NCBI GenBank assembly: GCA_905147135.1
Contig: LR990039.1
Coordinates: 28,579,708-28,643,707, forward strand
DNA length: 64,000 nucleotides
Source: Blastobasis lacticolella
Lineage: Eukaryota; Arthropoda; Insecta; Lepidoptera; Blastobasidae
Direction of reading: 5' to 3'
A model generated the notes under the pieces. The model was given only the letters and a program-made list of their open reading frames with translations, searched no databases and was not told the origin of the DNA. Positions within the stretch are counted from its first letter, which is position 1. Each line of letters starts with the position of its first letter. The translations under genes and the position numbers were made by a program. Shown piece by piece: positions 1 to 12,019 of this stretch.

Positions 1-1790
1 CCATAGCTGTAGGTATTTGTTACGTTTCACCTTTTGTGTGCAAGCAATGTAAAGAAATTGTTCAACAAATAAGTAGTTACGTATCATATTATAACCTAAC
101 ACCATTACCAAACCAATTACCCAACACGGTATTTGATTTAAGTCAGCCACTATTTGATCTATCTATACATAGTATACAATAAAGTCGCAATATGCACATG
201 CATATATAGGATATCTATGTTTGCTAGATCATTTAAACTACGTGAGGCATTTTATTGCCGTTTTTTAACAATACATAGAGTGATTCAAGATAACAAATAT
301 CAATTTATAAACAAAACAAAAGGTACACGCGCACAAACACAAGGTGTACTCGCCGGGTCTACAAGTGAGCAATGATTTGAAGGATGACACTCTGACTTTT
401 GCGACGCCAATGTTATACCTTCCACTTGCTTCCACTCTTTCACAGACGTACTTTCTTTTTATATATTTTGTAGTATCGTAGAGAAAAAAATACTACATAC
501 AAGTAGTATTAATATTATGGACTGTGACAGCGCCTTAGGTAATCCTACGTTATCGAGTACGAGAAAAATTCCACTTTTAAGCGACAGTAGAGGTTTAGAA
601 GACAAAACGTTGGTCTGCCCCTGTACAACCTGGCACAAAAATCATTTTTTCATGACCCAATCTTTGATTTTTCTTAGCGGTAATACTTACTTATCCTATT
701 ATGCGGGTTCCAGAAGTAAATGAACGAGGAGGCTCACATCCTCTTGGCAGTTTCGCTTTTCATCCACAACACTTTTCTTTTTGGTGACTTTATTTATTTA
801 AGTATATATATTTACACACACTTTATGCACAAAACAGTACAAAGGTGGACTTACAGCTTAAATGTGGCTGAATTCTATAAATTCATCATTTCACGTTTTC
901 TTAATTTAATTCTAAAGCTGTAAGTTACTCTACAAAATGAAACATAGACAAATACCTACCATGGCTCTGAAACGCCGTGATCTTTCCTAGAACATAGCTA
1001 GACGAGTTGACAGTGCTCACATGCGCACAACACACTGCCTCCATAATCACATCCTATCAATTATTAGCCAGTTAATCGCACTCAATCACCTCTAGAGGAG
1101 ACATGTGTAATCAGGCTAACCACAATCAATTATGCGTCAAGTGATCCCGTCGGTGGGCTCTCGTTGCATATTCCGATTAGCTTCAGCTAGAGGTCTAGTA
1201 TTAGTATGTTATTTCAAAAATGAATTCTCGAAAGTAAGCCCTCGAGGAAATAACCCTAGGAATAATAAAATCTTTCAACGCGAGTCATTCTCGTACTTAT
1301 CCGGTTTTCACAGACTTATAATGTATATAAAAGTACACAGGCAAATTGATGGCAAACAAAAACTATAGAACTACCTACTATTCGTACGAAGTGAAATAAT
1401 TTAAGAGTGAAATTATGTAAGAGTTGAATCGCTTAATTTCAGTCGCTTTTCAATTGTTGGCTACTGAAATTCTGCCCGTACCCGTCGGGTCCGTTTTCAA
1501 TCATTCGACCAGACGTTACGCTGTGGCTTGCGGGCAGCCCCGGTGCTTATTAGCTGCTAAATAGTGGTTTAATGCAACGGGTGTAACATGCTCCTTAGAA
1601 AACGAAATCTCGAAATAAAGATGGCGGACTTAGCGGCAATATCAAGAAGAAATGATTAAGTGCCTACAGACAGAGAGAATGCGTTAGTGGATGAGCGTGA
1701 GAAATATTCTAAAGTAAGACCGGAGAGAAAAATGTATTTAAAGTTGAATTTGAAAAGTAATTATAAAAGCAATGGCTTTTATATTTATTT
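1..1790. other. AT-rich non-coding stretch
   Basis: Open frames here are all under 80 codons, contain no recognisable domain and lack paired splice signals. I saw no inverted or tandem repeat worth naming. It is read as intergenic or intronic sequence. Confidence 0.5.
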
Positions 1791-1794
1791 ATAA

Positions 1795-2417
1795 CTCTTT
1801 ATTGTAAATACAAGGACAGTAGCACATTGTTACAGTAAGACTATTAATACAAAGGCGGTCTAATCGCTAAAAGCGATCTCTTCTAGACAACCATTTTTAC
1901 GGACATCGTAGAAGAATCTTAGATAAAGCAGGCATGTAATGTACAGAGAGTCACCTTAAACACTATCTACATTAAATAACGAACGAAGGTGTCCAATACA
2001 AATTATGAAAAGAAAAAAAAAGAAACACAAATATTACTATTTCATATTTCATGAACACAGGCGACGGTCTTCAGTTATTCGTTGTTTGGAGATGTACTTT
2101 CAGTTTCCTTTTAAATGTGAGCGGTTACTCGGAGCATCTCACGTCGCGGGGCAGAGCATTCCACAAGCGCATCGACTGAACAGTGAACGACTTGTCGTAG
2201 AAGCTTGTGACATGTTTAGGCATTGTAAATGTTAGGTCGCGAGAGGATCGGAGGGATCGACTTTGCACTTCCGAGTTATACAGGAAACGCTCCTGTAGGT
2301 ATTGCGGCGAGCAGCGGTCGAAGAGCACTCGGTACGATAGCGAAAGACAGTGACTGTTTCGCCGCTGCCATGGGGAGCCATCCAAGCCGAGCGCGGAACT
2401 CGTAAAAGTTCGACCAA
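1795..2417 (-). mobile_element. LINE 3' end (jockey/CR1-like), degraded ORF2 C-terminus plus 3' UTR
   Basis: Read on the minus strand, the stretch from about 2385 to 2075 encodes a peptide ending like many insect non-LTR reverse transcriptases. It contains SFTVQSMRLWNALPRDVR, then a stop codon, then LTFKRKLKVHLQTTNN before a final stop. The serine-aromatic-rich RLWNALP block followed by FKRKLK is typical of the extreme C-terminus of jockey/CR1-type ORF2. Sequence beyond it on the minus strand (about 2070 to 1795) has the character of the element's 3' UTR, including an AAGCGAT-type hairpin segment near 1865-1885. The in-frame stop and a frame change near 2385 show it is a dead copy. Confidence 0.6.
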
Positions 2418-2419
2418 CT

Positions 2420-3320
2420 TGCGGAAACCAAAAACAAATCTAATACAATAATTTATAATTACTTTTCAAACTTAAATTGGAATGAAAGAAATGAGGGAGG
2501 AGGGAAACACGTGTTGTGATATTTGTCGTCTCGAAAACGACGGCTGACCTACTCGACTACATAACGGTTAGCACTCATAGGCTGACAAACTCAGTGTGAC
2601 AAATACTTGCTTCACCTGCTGACGCGGCCTGCATCCATCCCACTGCATTCCGAGGATTAATCAAACTCCGTAACCACCCCACTCTCCCCAATTATTGACT
2701 GTCCCGCTAAATACAAATGGACTCGTGGGCTGCGCCAAAATAGGCTTTTCGTCGGGAAATAGATGATCTGCTGTTAGAAGGACTATTGAGGTAGTCAGTA
2801 TCAGTAGTCAGGGGTCCATCCATAATAATGCAGGTATAATTTCGACTTAAATAGTCAATAGATCAAGTCAAGTTAGCCCCGTGTGCACCTAATTCTTAAA
2901 CACGTTTAAGAACGACTCTTAACGTTTCTTTGTTAAAGTATCAGCTTAAATGCGTTTAATAATTTGATGCAAGCCGCACTTAGTCTTCAGAAAAACGCAA
3001 TATTGCACTATTAACCTAAACTTTGTACATTAGTGTTTGTTTTGTAGATTGAGGTTTGTTTTGTTTTGTATTCGAGCTCGTCAAGTTCTTGATAAAACTA
3101 TGGTTTGTATATGTCACCGTAAGATTGTTAAAACCGTCAGTTTTAATGAGTGTTTTTAACTGGGACAGAACGGGAAAATGGAGAGTCATTGCTCCATTTG
3201 TACAGAAATAAACTGTAGCACAGTAAAATTTTTGGTCCAACATAAGTTGTCTTTGCTGCCAATTTTTTTTAATGGAGCGGAATATAGTTGTTGATCCACA
3301 ACTCCATTCCAGGGAGCATC
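2420..3320. other. Non-coding stretch, no feature recognised
   Basis: No coding-like frame, terminal repeat or tRNA-like promoter was found. The minus-strand open frames at 3016-3437 overlap the fold-back element that follows and show no known motif. Confidence 0.45.
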
Positions 3321-3326
3321 CAAACC

Positions 3327-3462
3327 TCGCGAACACGCCGCGAATATGCAGTTGCAGCAACAGTTCGCGAGCCGCGCGCGAGCGATGCATTTCACTGTAG
3401 GAAACAAGTGGATCGCTCGCCGCTCGCGTTGCTGCAACTGTGTATTCGCGACGCGTTCGCGA
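3327..3462. mobile_element. GC-rich fold-back element (MITE-like)
   Basis: The two halves are imperfect reverse complements. The left arm runs TCGCGAAC, then CGCGAATATGCAGTTGCAGCAAC; the right arm carries GTTGCTGCAACTG, then ATTCGCG and GTTCGCGA. A second matching pair (CGAGCGATGC and GATCGCTCG) lies inside, around a loop near 3390-3410. The whole would fold into one long hairpin. The CpG-rich composition differs sharply from the AT-rich surroundings, as expected for a small inserted non-autonomous element. No clear target duplication was seen. Confidence 0.6.
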
Positions 3463-3750
3463 TTTTACGACGATCCCAGTATACAGTAATCTCTTTCCAT
3501 CATACAGGCTCTTCTGCTTCCTTATCGATGTAGGTATTTATCTAACATTGTGCTTTCAGCGTGCTTCGCCGTCAGGCAATGGCGAGTTCAGTTAGCTTGA
3601 TAAGGCGATGGTATATGTACAATTCGCCATCGCCTTGGAATTGCATTCAAACTCTACCCTCCGACCGCAACGTTTATGAGCAACAAGTTTCAAGGTAGCT
3701 TCCGACTAATATTTAATCTCACAACCTCACATGTCAAGTTGTCACAGTCG

Positions 3751-3830
3751 TGACGTCACCCCACCAGTGGTGCCCCAAGTGGAACGAAACGCACCTATAA
3801 ATACGCGCTGTCACCGAATATCGAACTGAT
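3751..3830 (+). promoter_or_regulatory. Candidate core promoter with CRE and TATA box
   Basis: A perfect palindromic cAMP-response element, TGACGTCA, sits at 3751-3758. A TATA box, TATAAATA, lies at 3796-3803. A transcript would start near 3826, in TCGAACTG, which is only a weak initiator. The spacing of an activator site about 40 bases upstream of a TATA box is what a real RNA polymerase II promoter shows. No convincing coding exon follows: the frame at 3839-4033 has no ATG start. If functional, it would drive a plus-strand transcript whose first exon is non-coding or short. Confidence 0.35.
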
Positions 3831-4248
3831 TCGCGGCCTTGGACGCATTTCGGCTGTCGGTGGTGGCGAGTGCTGGCGGAATCGATACCGTGGTCGTTAG
3901 GCGGCGCGGCCCGCTCCCAGCGGCACAGAACAGGCGATTACAAAAAAAAATTAAAATACACCCGCCACTATTTGTGATATATGACACAACTTCGACTAGC
4001 GTTTGGTGGCATTCCGGAAAAATCGCAGCATGAAAACTTGTAGTTTGAAGTGGCTCTATGTCGGAGACTTGAGATGAAGAATGTTAATGTGGTCTAACAA
4101 ACGAAGTCATGAGAAAATGCGAGCGGTGGTGACCTGGCTTATACTCGCGACTCACAATCAGTGACAAACGAGCAGACAGCCCAGCCTACCTGTAAGAAAG
4201 TGGTAACAGGTAACAGTCACCCATCATCTGATTCAAACACTTAGCTAT

Positions 4249-4505
4249 AAAAATACCGAACCACAAGTGCTTTTTCCTTAATAGGACAAAGTACACCTCA
4301 TGCCTGTGCCTTATCCTTTAATGTTGAACATAATTATTCAAGCATTACTACTGACTCATACCTTTAGCTATCATGTACCTATGAAAAATACCGAACCACA
4401 AGTGTTTTTTTCCTTCATAGTATCACAGTACTTCAAGTGATTACGCTATACAGGCCCCTTATTCTTCAAACTGGAACATAACGATGCAATCATTAGTATT
4501 TGGTA
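4249..4505. repeat. Diverged tandem duplication, about 140-bp unit
   Basis: The block AAAATACCGAACCACAAGTG occurs at about 4250 and again at about 4385. A second shared block (GAACATAA...GCA..CATTA) recurs at about 4326 and 4474 in the same order. The two copies have diverged by substitutions and small indels. Confidence 0.5.
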
Positions 4506-4789
4506 ACAGCAATAATATGGCGGATACAACCGCCTCCAGCGGTCTACATCTCGTTACATAATTATGCTACGTGAAACTCCAGCCAATTGAGCTTGACGAT
4601 GCCGCGACAGTATACAGTAGTGTAGCACTGCTTGCTATATTGAGTTTAAAGTAAAAATGCAAATGTTTAACTGATGTTATATTGATAACTTTGGTTTAAA
4701 GAATGATATAAAATACATATAATACCTTAGATCTAATTCAAATGGAACACATTTAAATTACCACCTAGCCAGTGCTATGTGTGCCCATA

Positions 4790-4812
4790 GACGCAAGCTA
4801 ATAGCTTGCGTC
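4790..4812. repeat. Perfect 10-bp palindrome
   Basis: GACGCAAGCT, three bases, then AGCTTGCGTC. A short perfect stem with a 3-base loop; no function is evident. Confidence 0.5.
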
Positions 4813-5229
4813 CTACTTGCTCCGACCTATCTAAACCTACACGGCTATATCCTACTTTCTCTAACCTACTTAACCGACTAGAGCCCCGGTTACCCTATAG
4901 GAGCAGCAGGCCAACCCGAATGCCTACCTAACTTAGAGCCCGTTCAAACATACGGCCTCCGACACCTACCTGTCCTAGAACCCGTCGATACCTAAGGCCT
5001 GCATGAGCACACACGCTACAGTAGCATGTAGTCGAATCCAAAGACCTTTATTCACCCTTCTAGTATCTGGTCGAACCTTTCAAGCGTAGGGTTACGTGTC
5101 TGTCGGTTTACTCGCATTTCGGTGAGCGTCAAAGGAGATGCACGAACTAACTTTCTTCTTTAGGCACATGACGGGCGTAACTTTCCACGAATCCGTGAAT
5201 CACAAGATTCTTTGGTTCAACCTTAATTC

Positions 5230-5400
5230 ATACGGCTGAGGAATGTAATGTATGTAGATATGAATATTGGAAGGACGTGAAGGAAAAAGAGAGCGCCGGA
5301 GATTATAAAGAGATGAAGAGGTTGGCAGATAGGGGAGAAGAGTGGCGATTGCTCCGCCGACAAGAATCTTACTCTTAAATATATGATGATGATGATAATG
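5230..5400 (+). mobile_element. LINE 3' end (RTE-like) with (ATG)n tail
   Basis: The plus strand encodes a reverse-transcriptase C-terminal tail: KDVKEKESAGDYKEMKRLA, a few residues, then EWRLLRRQESYS and a stop at 5376-5378. The stop is followed by a short A/T run and ATGATGATGATGATAATG, the simple-repeat 3' terminus seen on insect RTE-type LINEs. The piece is 5' truncated. The same ending appears, altered, at 18371-18410. Confidence 0.6.
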
Positions 5401-5404
5401 AGGA

Positions 5405-5795
5405 ATGTACCAAGTTGCCAGCGACTCGAAGCGAGTGTGTTCAGAGTATTACTTCTGGACATTTGGAAGGCTAATAGGCTGTTTCCAGATAGCCGCATCG
5501 TCGCTTATATGTGAGAAGCCATCGCACCACCCGCCGTGGGCTGGGTACTCATTCCAACTCTGCTGGTCACCACGCGAAGGTTTGAAAGAACGTTTCTCGC
5601 TCGTACAATTCGGATGTGGAATGTGCTCCCAGTCACAGTTTCCTTTGGACTATGACATGGGATCGTTCAAGAGGTATATTAGAGGTCTCTTCAGAGCAAC
5701 GCATTGGTGACTCCCCTGGTGTTGTGCGGCGGTGACCAGTTTCCATCAGGTGACCCGCATGCCTATTTGTCTGCCGGATAACATAAAAAAAAACT
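5405..5795 (+). mobile_element. LINE 3' end (jockey/CR1-like) with poly(A)
   Basis: The plus frame carries a decayed ORF2 C-terminus: a SHHPPWAGYS-type block, FSLVQFGCGM (a frame-shifted remnant of the usual R-x-WNxLP block) and YDMGSFKRYIRGL before a stop near 5708. The stop is followed by a 3' UTR with CCATCAGGTGACCCGCATGCC and a run of nine A at about 5786-5794. The same 3' UTR, in opposite orientation, is present at 14229, 52985 and 56840. It abuts the RTE-like tail just upstream, so one element inserted beside or into the other. Confidence 0.65.
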
Positions 5796-5799
5796 AGCT

Positions 5800-7500
5800 A
5801 AAAGACTTAAAACTCGTTTATACTTACCGCTTACAAACTAGATGGTAAAAGCATACGTGTCCTGCCCGCAAAGTCACCGCGTGGCAACCGGACAGATCAC
5901 GTGCAGTCTTCTCTATTGACGCTTCTCTAGTGCGGGTACAACACAATTACTTTGTGGGCTATGCGGGCACTGCGCGTTTGAAACCAAAATTGCATAAACA
6001 TTTGGGACAAATAGTGTACCGTAGTCGATATGGGCTCTTACTCAGGGCCTATATGGCAGACGCTAAGCTGCAAAGCCTCGAATATCGGCGTAGCGCAGCT
6101 TGTCTATCGGTATTTTACTGGTTGCATTTCTGTACTGTAGAATTGTACGATATGATTCTGCAGCTATCGCTCTTCGGGGCATAAGATGCGCCTATTCATT
6201 CCATCCTTATATCGAAACATTAACAGATACTCTGTTTAATAGATGAGAAAGGCCAGTGATGATACCAGCTATACGTTCGAAACGCTTTGGCTAGACTTTT
6301 CGAATGGTACGCTTTGCTTGCCAATATGTGGTTAATGAACCGGATCATCTCTAGATACTCCTTCGAAGTCAGACTGTGACTGTTTCTAGAGAGAATGTTC
6401 CATAATTTAAAAAAGCAAAAGGTAACATTTTGGTGGAATACCTCGCTGGTACATATTCAAAAAGCCTTTTCCGGTACCTACCTTTAATAAAATTACTCTC
6501 AATTCTGTTTAAGGAGTAAAATGTAAATGAATATTTCGGAAAGAGATGATCAGACCTACGGCTTTGAATTACTTTAATAAACCAGCCCGCTTGATTTCCG
6601 TTTCTGTTTGCTTGCGCACTCGATATTTAACGCGAATGGATTTCAACATTTGATTGCAAGAGTACTTCGTTGAAAAATAAAAAATATATGAAGGTATTTA
6701 AAGGAATTTACGACTTACAATTAAAAAGACTATGTATTCTTGGGCGACTCCAAAACGACACTACCTTTTTTAGCAACTGGTTATTACGAGATATATTAGT
6801 TATGAATTAACTATGAATAGATCCCTACTTTTTGACGAATTCTTAATTGACAACTAGTTGAGTAACAAAAATAGGGTATCAGCATTGGAAACTGGTTGAG
6901 AAACAAGAATGCGAAACTCAGATGCCATGGTGACCGGATGGCCAATTCCGAAGTCGCGAAATTTTGCTCAGCAACTTTAATATCTATTCTATTCACAAAC
7001 AAAAATTATGCGGTTGTAGATTTGTCCCACTTTTTTAAACTGCTACGAAACTACGAGATTATGCGATTTATCTGGAATGCTGCTACATTTTTTTCATGAA
7101 AAGTTAGAAATCTGAAAGAGCAGCAAACTGAAAAGTTTATTGAGTATGCCAAGAGACGTTCCACTGCACACGTGATTCCTACTGTGCCTAATATTGTCAC
7201 CATCGAGTGCGATCGATACATTGCTTATTAATACGTTGTTGACGAGACGTTGTTGGTTTACTTGTAAGTTACCCGACATTTTAAAAATTCACTTGTCATT
7301 CAGCAAAGTTACATAACCTAAAGATAGACGTTGCCTTGTCGTGTCGCTTAATAATAATATGATTTACATAGCCCTCTTACTTACAATGTCGAAAGTTGTG
7401 GCTGTAAGGATACCATTTTTGCATGCGCCTTCGTTATTTGTTACAGATTTAGCCAAAAAGCTTTTTTATTTTAATTATTTATTATATATATTTTATTATA
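5800..7500. other. Non-coding stretch
   Basis: No gene or complete element was recognised. The 18-mer AGACGCTAAGCTGCAAAG near 6058 recurs inverted near 10347-10365, so both sites probably hold fragments of the same dispersed repeat. The short open frames have no motif. Confidence 0.45.
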
Positions 7501-7506
7501 CTTATA

Positions 7507-7870
7507 CTAGTGGACCCGGCGCGACTTCGTTCGCGTAGCGTTCTAACCCTACACCTGCCCTACACCTACCGTACACCTACCCTACACCTACCCTACACCT
7601 ACCCTACACCTACCCTACACCTACCCTACACCTACCCTACACCTACCCTATACCTACCTTACACCTACCCTACATCTACCCTACACCTACCCTACACCTA
7701 CCCTACACCTACCCTACACCTACCCTACACCTACCCTACACCTTAGGTGTGAATCTAAACCATTCCCAGATCCCCTTGAACACACACAAAAAATTTCATC
7801 AAAATCGGTCCAGTCGTTTGAGAGAAGTTCAGTGACATACACACTCACAGAAGAATTATATATATAAAGA
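7507..7870 (-). mobile_element. Non-autonomous Helitron, copy A
   Basis: On the minus strand the element starts with TC (plus-strand GA at 7869-7870, followed by T) and ends with a hairpin and then CTAG (7507-7510) flanked by T. This is the A|TC...CTAG|T arrangement of Helitrons. The hairpin is CGCGA, loop, TCGCG at about 7520-7535, a short distance from the CTAG. Between the ends lie a 12-bp minisatellite and a tail containing CATCAAAATCGGTCCAGTCG, the remnant-like text common to lepidopteran Helitrons. It encodes no Rep/helicase, so it is non-autonomous. Copy B is a same-strand near-identical relative 216 bases downstream. Confidence 0.75.
7546..7742. repeat. 12-bp minisatellite inside Helitron copy A (about 16 units)
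   Basis: The unit is CCTACCCTACAC, with occasional single-base variants (CCTTACACC, CATCTACC). Because the unit is a multiple of three, the array stays open in several frames and produces spurious Pro/Thr/Tyr/Leu-rich ORFs. Confidence 0.9.
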
Positions 7871-7897
7871 TATTAAAATTGTATATTACCGAAGCAT

Positions 7898-7922
7898 CAG
7901 ATTCAGATTCAGATTCAGATTC
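7898..7922. repeat. (CAGATT)n microsatellite
   Basis: About four copies of a hexamer, followed by TCATTTATTGCCCAAAG, which resembles a LINE 3' UTR end read on the opposite strand. It lies between the two Helitron copies. Confidence 0.7.
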
Positions 7923-8086
7923 ATTTATTGCCCAAAGTAAACACAAGTACATTTATATATCTAGCAGTAAATACAGACAAAAATGTGCATTCATTTAGGG
8001 TTCGTCAATAATAATTAGCGATACAATATAATTATTTGATACATAATAATAATATTATTAATCTGTATAATAAACTATATAATAAA

Positions 8087-8824
8087 CTAGTGGACCCGGC
8101 GCGACTTCGTTCGCGTAGCGTTCTAACCCTACACCTGCCCTACACCTACCGTACACCTACCCTACACCTACCCTACACCTACCCTACACCTACCCTACAC
8201 CTACCCTACACCTACCCTACACCTACCCTACACCTACCCTACATCTACCCTACACCTACCCTACACCTACCTTACACTTACCCTACACCTACCCTACACC
8301 TACCCTACACCTACCTTACACTTACCCTACACCTACCCTACACCTACCCTACACCTACCCTACACCTACCCTACACCTACCCTACACCTACCCTACACCT
8401 ACCCTACACCTACCCTACACCTACCCTACACCTACCCTACACCTACCCTACACCTACCCTACACCTACCCTACACCTACCCTACACCTACCCTACACCTA
8501 CCCTACACCTACCTTACACCTACCCTACATCTACCCTACATCTACCCTACACCTACCCTACACCTACCTTACACTTACCCTACACCTACCCTACACCTAC
8601 CCTACACCTACCTTACACTTACCCTACACCTACCCTACACCTACCCTACACCTACCCTACACCTACCCTACACCTACCCTACACCTACCCTACACCTTAG
8701 GTGTGAATCTAAACCATTCCCAGATCCCCTTGAACACACACAAAAAATTTCATCAAAATCGGTCCAGTCGTTTGAGAGTAGTTCAGTGACACACACACTC
8801 ACAGAAGAATTATATATATAAAGA
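8087..8824 (-). mobile_element. Non-autonomous Helitron, copy B with expanded minisatellite
   Basis: It has the same ends as copy A: CTAG at 8087-8090 preceded by A, the CGCGA/TCGCG hairpin, and a terminal GA at 8823-8824 followed by T. The approximately 38 bases at the CTAG end match copy A exactly. The approximately 126-base tail differs at only a few positions. The size difference (738 against 364 bases) is almost entirely minisatellite copy number. The 261-codon open frame that spans it is a by-product of the array, not a gene. Confidence 0.75.
8126..8698. repeat. 12-bp minisatellite inside Helitron copy B (about 48 units)
   Basis: Same CCTACCCTACAC unit. Variant units (ACATCTACC, CCTTACACTTA) recur in the same order at about 8241-8340 and about 8538-8630. 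This higher-order pattern points to internal duplication of a block of roughly 300 bases. Confidence 0.9.
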
Positions 8825-9299
8825 TTATGAACCATGCCTAGCACTTTGGTGAACCTACGGTCTCACGCCGAAGTGGCCCTTTGTGTAACTAAGCAAGTAA
8901 TTAGTGAGGAAAAATGTTCTACAAATTTTCTGCGGGTCGACTCGTTAGTTCGTGTTTGTTTTACAAAGAGCCTCTTTCGAATAAGAAGGATAAGCCGAGG
9001 AGGATTCTCGCCAAAATTAATCTGATTCCAAATTAGATTTACGATTTTTCAACTGCAGAATTATTTTGAGGCGGCAAGAGTGTTTACTTCTTGAGCTTCT
9101 AAAAGGCGGTAACTTCTTGAACAAAAGAAGTTTTAGAACAATTATTCCAAATGATTCAGTTTTCTTCTTCTGCCTGCCTTCCTGTCCTCCGCACATATAC
9201 ATATAGCACGCACACTTTGACATTGAAAGAATGAGATATCTACCCGGTTAGTAGAGGCAACCGGAGATCCATATGCTGGCGCGTACCTCTTAAAATGTA

Positions 9300-9400
9300 T
9301 TAGTCTAACCATTCAAAGAGGTAACGCTGCGCCTCCAGCATTCTGGGAACGCTCCCACTTGGCAGCAATCTAGAATCTGTTTATATGTAAACTTATTTGT
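9300..9400 (+). mobile_element. LINE ORF C-terminus fragment (QRGN family)
   Basis: The DNA matches the copy at 25912 over CTAACCATTCAAAGAGGTAA and AGCATTCTGGGAACGCT. In that copy the text reads TIQRGNAASILGTLP. Here small indels break the frame. About 200 bases of shared AT-rich 3' UTR follow (to about 9510). Confidence 0.55.
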
Positions 9401-9409
9401 GTAATAAGG

Positions 9410-11965
9410 TCCTTTATTAGTATATCATGTTCTCTATGAATATCATCGTATATTCTGTATATATCAGCATATTAGCCTATTTCAATAAAAATAACGTTTT
9501 CTTCTTGAAAATAAGCATGTCTTATAGATTTTATGCCTTTCGAGGTTGTTTACCACAATATTATCATAGACATCGGGTTTGTTACCACGGTAAACATTGG
9601 TTTTATCTCGATATTTTGAAACGATAGCTTGTTCCATGGTCACGAACGAGTAGACTGGTTCCGATGAGTGTAAACGCTTAAATTATCTGTCTACCCTCTT
9701 TTACGCTGACATTATACCCTCGAAATCGAGTTCGAGGTTTCGACCTGAGGCTTCTGTCAGAGTCCGGTTTCCTTACTCTTTTTGCTCCACTTTGCCCGGT
9801 ATTCAACATCCTCACGTCATAGGCCGGTGGCTCTAGCATCCGACTCAGCGGAGTCTATCTATCGGTTTCTGGGCCTCCCGCGGGACATCTTTCCTGATAC
9901 CGGCAGGTTTAGGCACCTAATTTAAGTCCCTTGAGCATGGTAACAAGTTTGGGGTAGATTGGATTTGGAATTCCTACGGTAATTATAATCCTCCTGGAGA
10001 ACCCAGAGGGCATATATGGGATCATTTTTATTTTTTATTGCAATAAAATCATCTACAATACATTGTCACTCCATACTGTTGATATAGCCTCATTCAAAAC
10101 GTTGGTAAAACACTACATAATTTTTTTTTTATATTTGCAAATTATCATCCTGAACTATCATTATTTGCAAATCTATATTGCCTAAAACAGTCTTGTCTAT
10201 GCCCTAGCTGTAGATTATACTGTTCGATTGAAGGAATTTTATCTATATATCCACGCGCATCTTTTGTCCCGATATGGTGGAAAGGGGCCGGCGGGCGGAA
10301 TGATAGACTGACAATCGCGCAACGTCCTAGCTATGCTCAAGACTTTGCAGCTTAGCGTCTATCAGTCCCGGATATAGTTTATCCGAAGCAGCCAGTTGGT
10401 ATTTGACCGATCTATCCCACAAGGACTCTCTGTTAAAACTATTATCATATATAATCAAACGAACTTACTTGAATTGAAGTTCGATGAATATCATTTTAAG
10501 TTGCTTCGGGCTGAACACTGTGATTTTAATAGGACCTCAATATTGCGTTCGTGAAGATTATTTAAGGCTAAAATCTACGTTGCAGTACCTATGCCGTTCC
10601 GATAGCTTTACGTATCTAATAATGAAATTTTCAGTTAAAAATATGGACGAACGATGAATTCGGAGAAAAATTCGCGAGTAAAACTAGTCCCTGTCGATAG
10701 AGTCTGTAGTGCATTTCGTAGTTCACAACTAAACGAAATGTAGTTCTTTACTAAAGCAGTAGTGATTTACCAAATGGCGTCAAGCGCCGCATAGCAGTAT
10801 CTGCCAGGATATCGCCTCCCTTTCCCACGCGACCCTAGCCCAATCCACCTGAAGGAAACAAGAAACAAACAGCTTCTGTAGGCTGTGTACACGCGATTCA
10901 TCATTTAGGGGCCGGGGCAACAAAGAACTTGATTTATTTTGCGGCGGGCCCAAAGAAAAATCTGCACAAGTCCAGGATCTATTAATCAAATAATTTGGCT
11001 CGACTTTCTTACAGTAGCACATAATACCCGGGTAATTTGTTTGTGTTAAGTGTCGGGAATAATAAATTTGTATTTAACTAATGAACATTAATTCGGTTAA
11101 TGAATAATTAAAAGTGCTGGGATTAGACAGTTTTAATAATTACCTATTAAGTAGGTAGATATATTGTATATTCTATTATAGCTATCCTATATATTACATG
11201 AATTTCTGAATTTTACAAGATGCTCATAAATCTCAAAAGATGCCTCTAAAGCTGTGTACACACCGGCCCAACGAACACTTCAGTCCTGTACTCGTTCATT
11301 CTTCTTCTTGATAATTCTTTCTACAACTTCTAGTATATAGGTCGAACTTCGGCTTTGCTAGACGCGACGCCGCGCCGCCTTAAGAAACTACGAAAGAGAC
11401 CAGCAAAGTTATTTTGAGCGTACAACAGACATTCCTTCTGCGACTACAGCAAAGGCATTATATTTTTAAAGCCAAGATTTAGCCGGTAATCTCGGCCATA
11501 CTGCTGGAAGGTGCCGTCTACAAAAATAGTGCGCAGTAAAACGCCATGTTATGGGATGTGTCGAACCGAGCCCTCCCTTTATGAGAATGAGGGCCCTCTG
11601 TGTTTTATGGCGACCATCAACACGACTCAATCAGAGTGCCAAAAGACCTTGTTAAGCTGCACGATAAATAAAATAAACATTAATGGCGTACTTTAAATGT
11701 TTCATATTAATGTTTTACTCAATATTAAGGCATTTCATTTCTGTGTTATTCCTCCCGGCGGGTTAAGGAGCTTGGAATTTTTGCCCTTTGATCTTCCCGT
11801 TAGAGGCTTAATATTCCGGGATTTGCAGGTGTTCAGTGTAGGATGTAGTTACGTTGTAAGTATGTACTGTTAGTGAAAGGGGTTTTCAAATACATTCCAA
11901 GTTAACTACAAGCAATACTGTTTATTGTTAAGTAGGTATGTATTTCTAAACTCTTGAAAGTATAA
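9410..11965. other. Non-coding stretch with unclassified repeat remnants
   Basis: The segment 9690-10020 has a higher GC content and repeat-like texture when read on the minus strand, but I could not assign it. The inverted copy of the 18-mer seen at 6058 is at 10347-10365. Short open frames at 10780-11022 and 11511-11696 show no domain. Confidence 0.4.
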
Positions 11966-12019
11966 GGTGTTTTTTAGAGGCGGAGAACTTTTATAAAAGC
12001 AAAGTATTTGGTATCAGTA

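Noticed and set aside
2232..2417. 61-codon minus-strand frame as a separate gene
   Set aside because: It is the shifted upstream part of the decayed LINE ORF at 1795-2417.
7546..8698. Possible telomeric or CRISPR-type repeat array
   Set aside because: The unit CCTACCCTACAC is not the insect telomere repeat (TTAGG/CCTAA), the arrays are internal to Helitrons, and there are no spacers between units.
8036..8821. 261-codon open frame made of Pro/Thr/Tyr/Leu repeats
   Set aside because: It is produced by a 12-bp minisatellite that lacks stop codons. The same array is open in other frames too, and it sits wholly in a Helitron.
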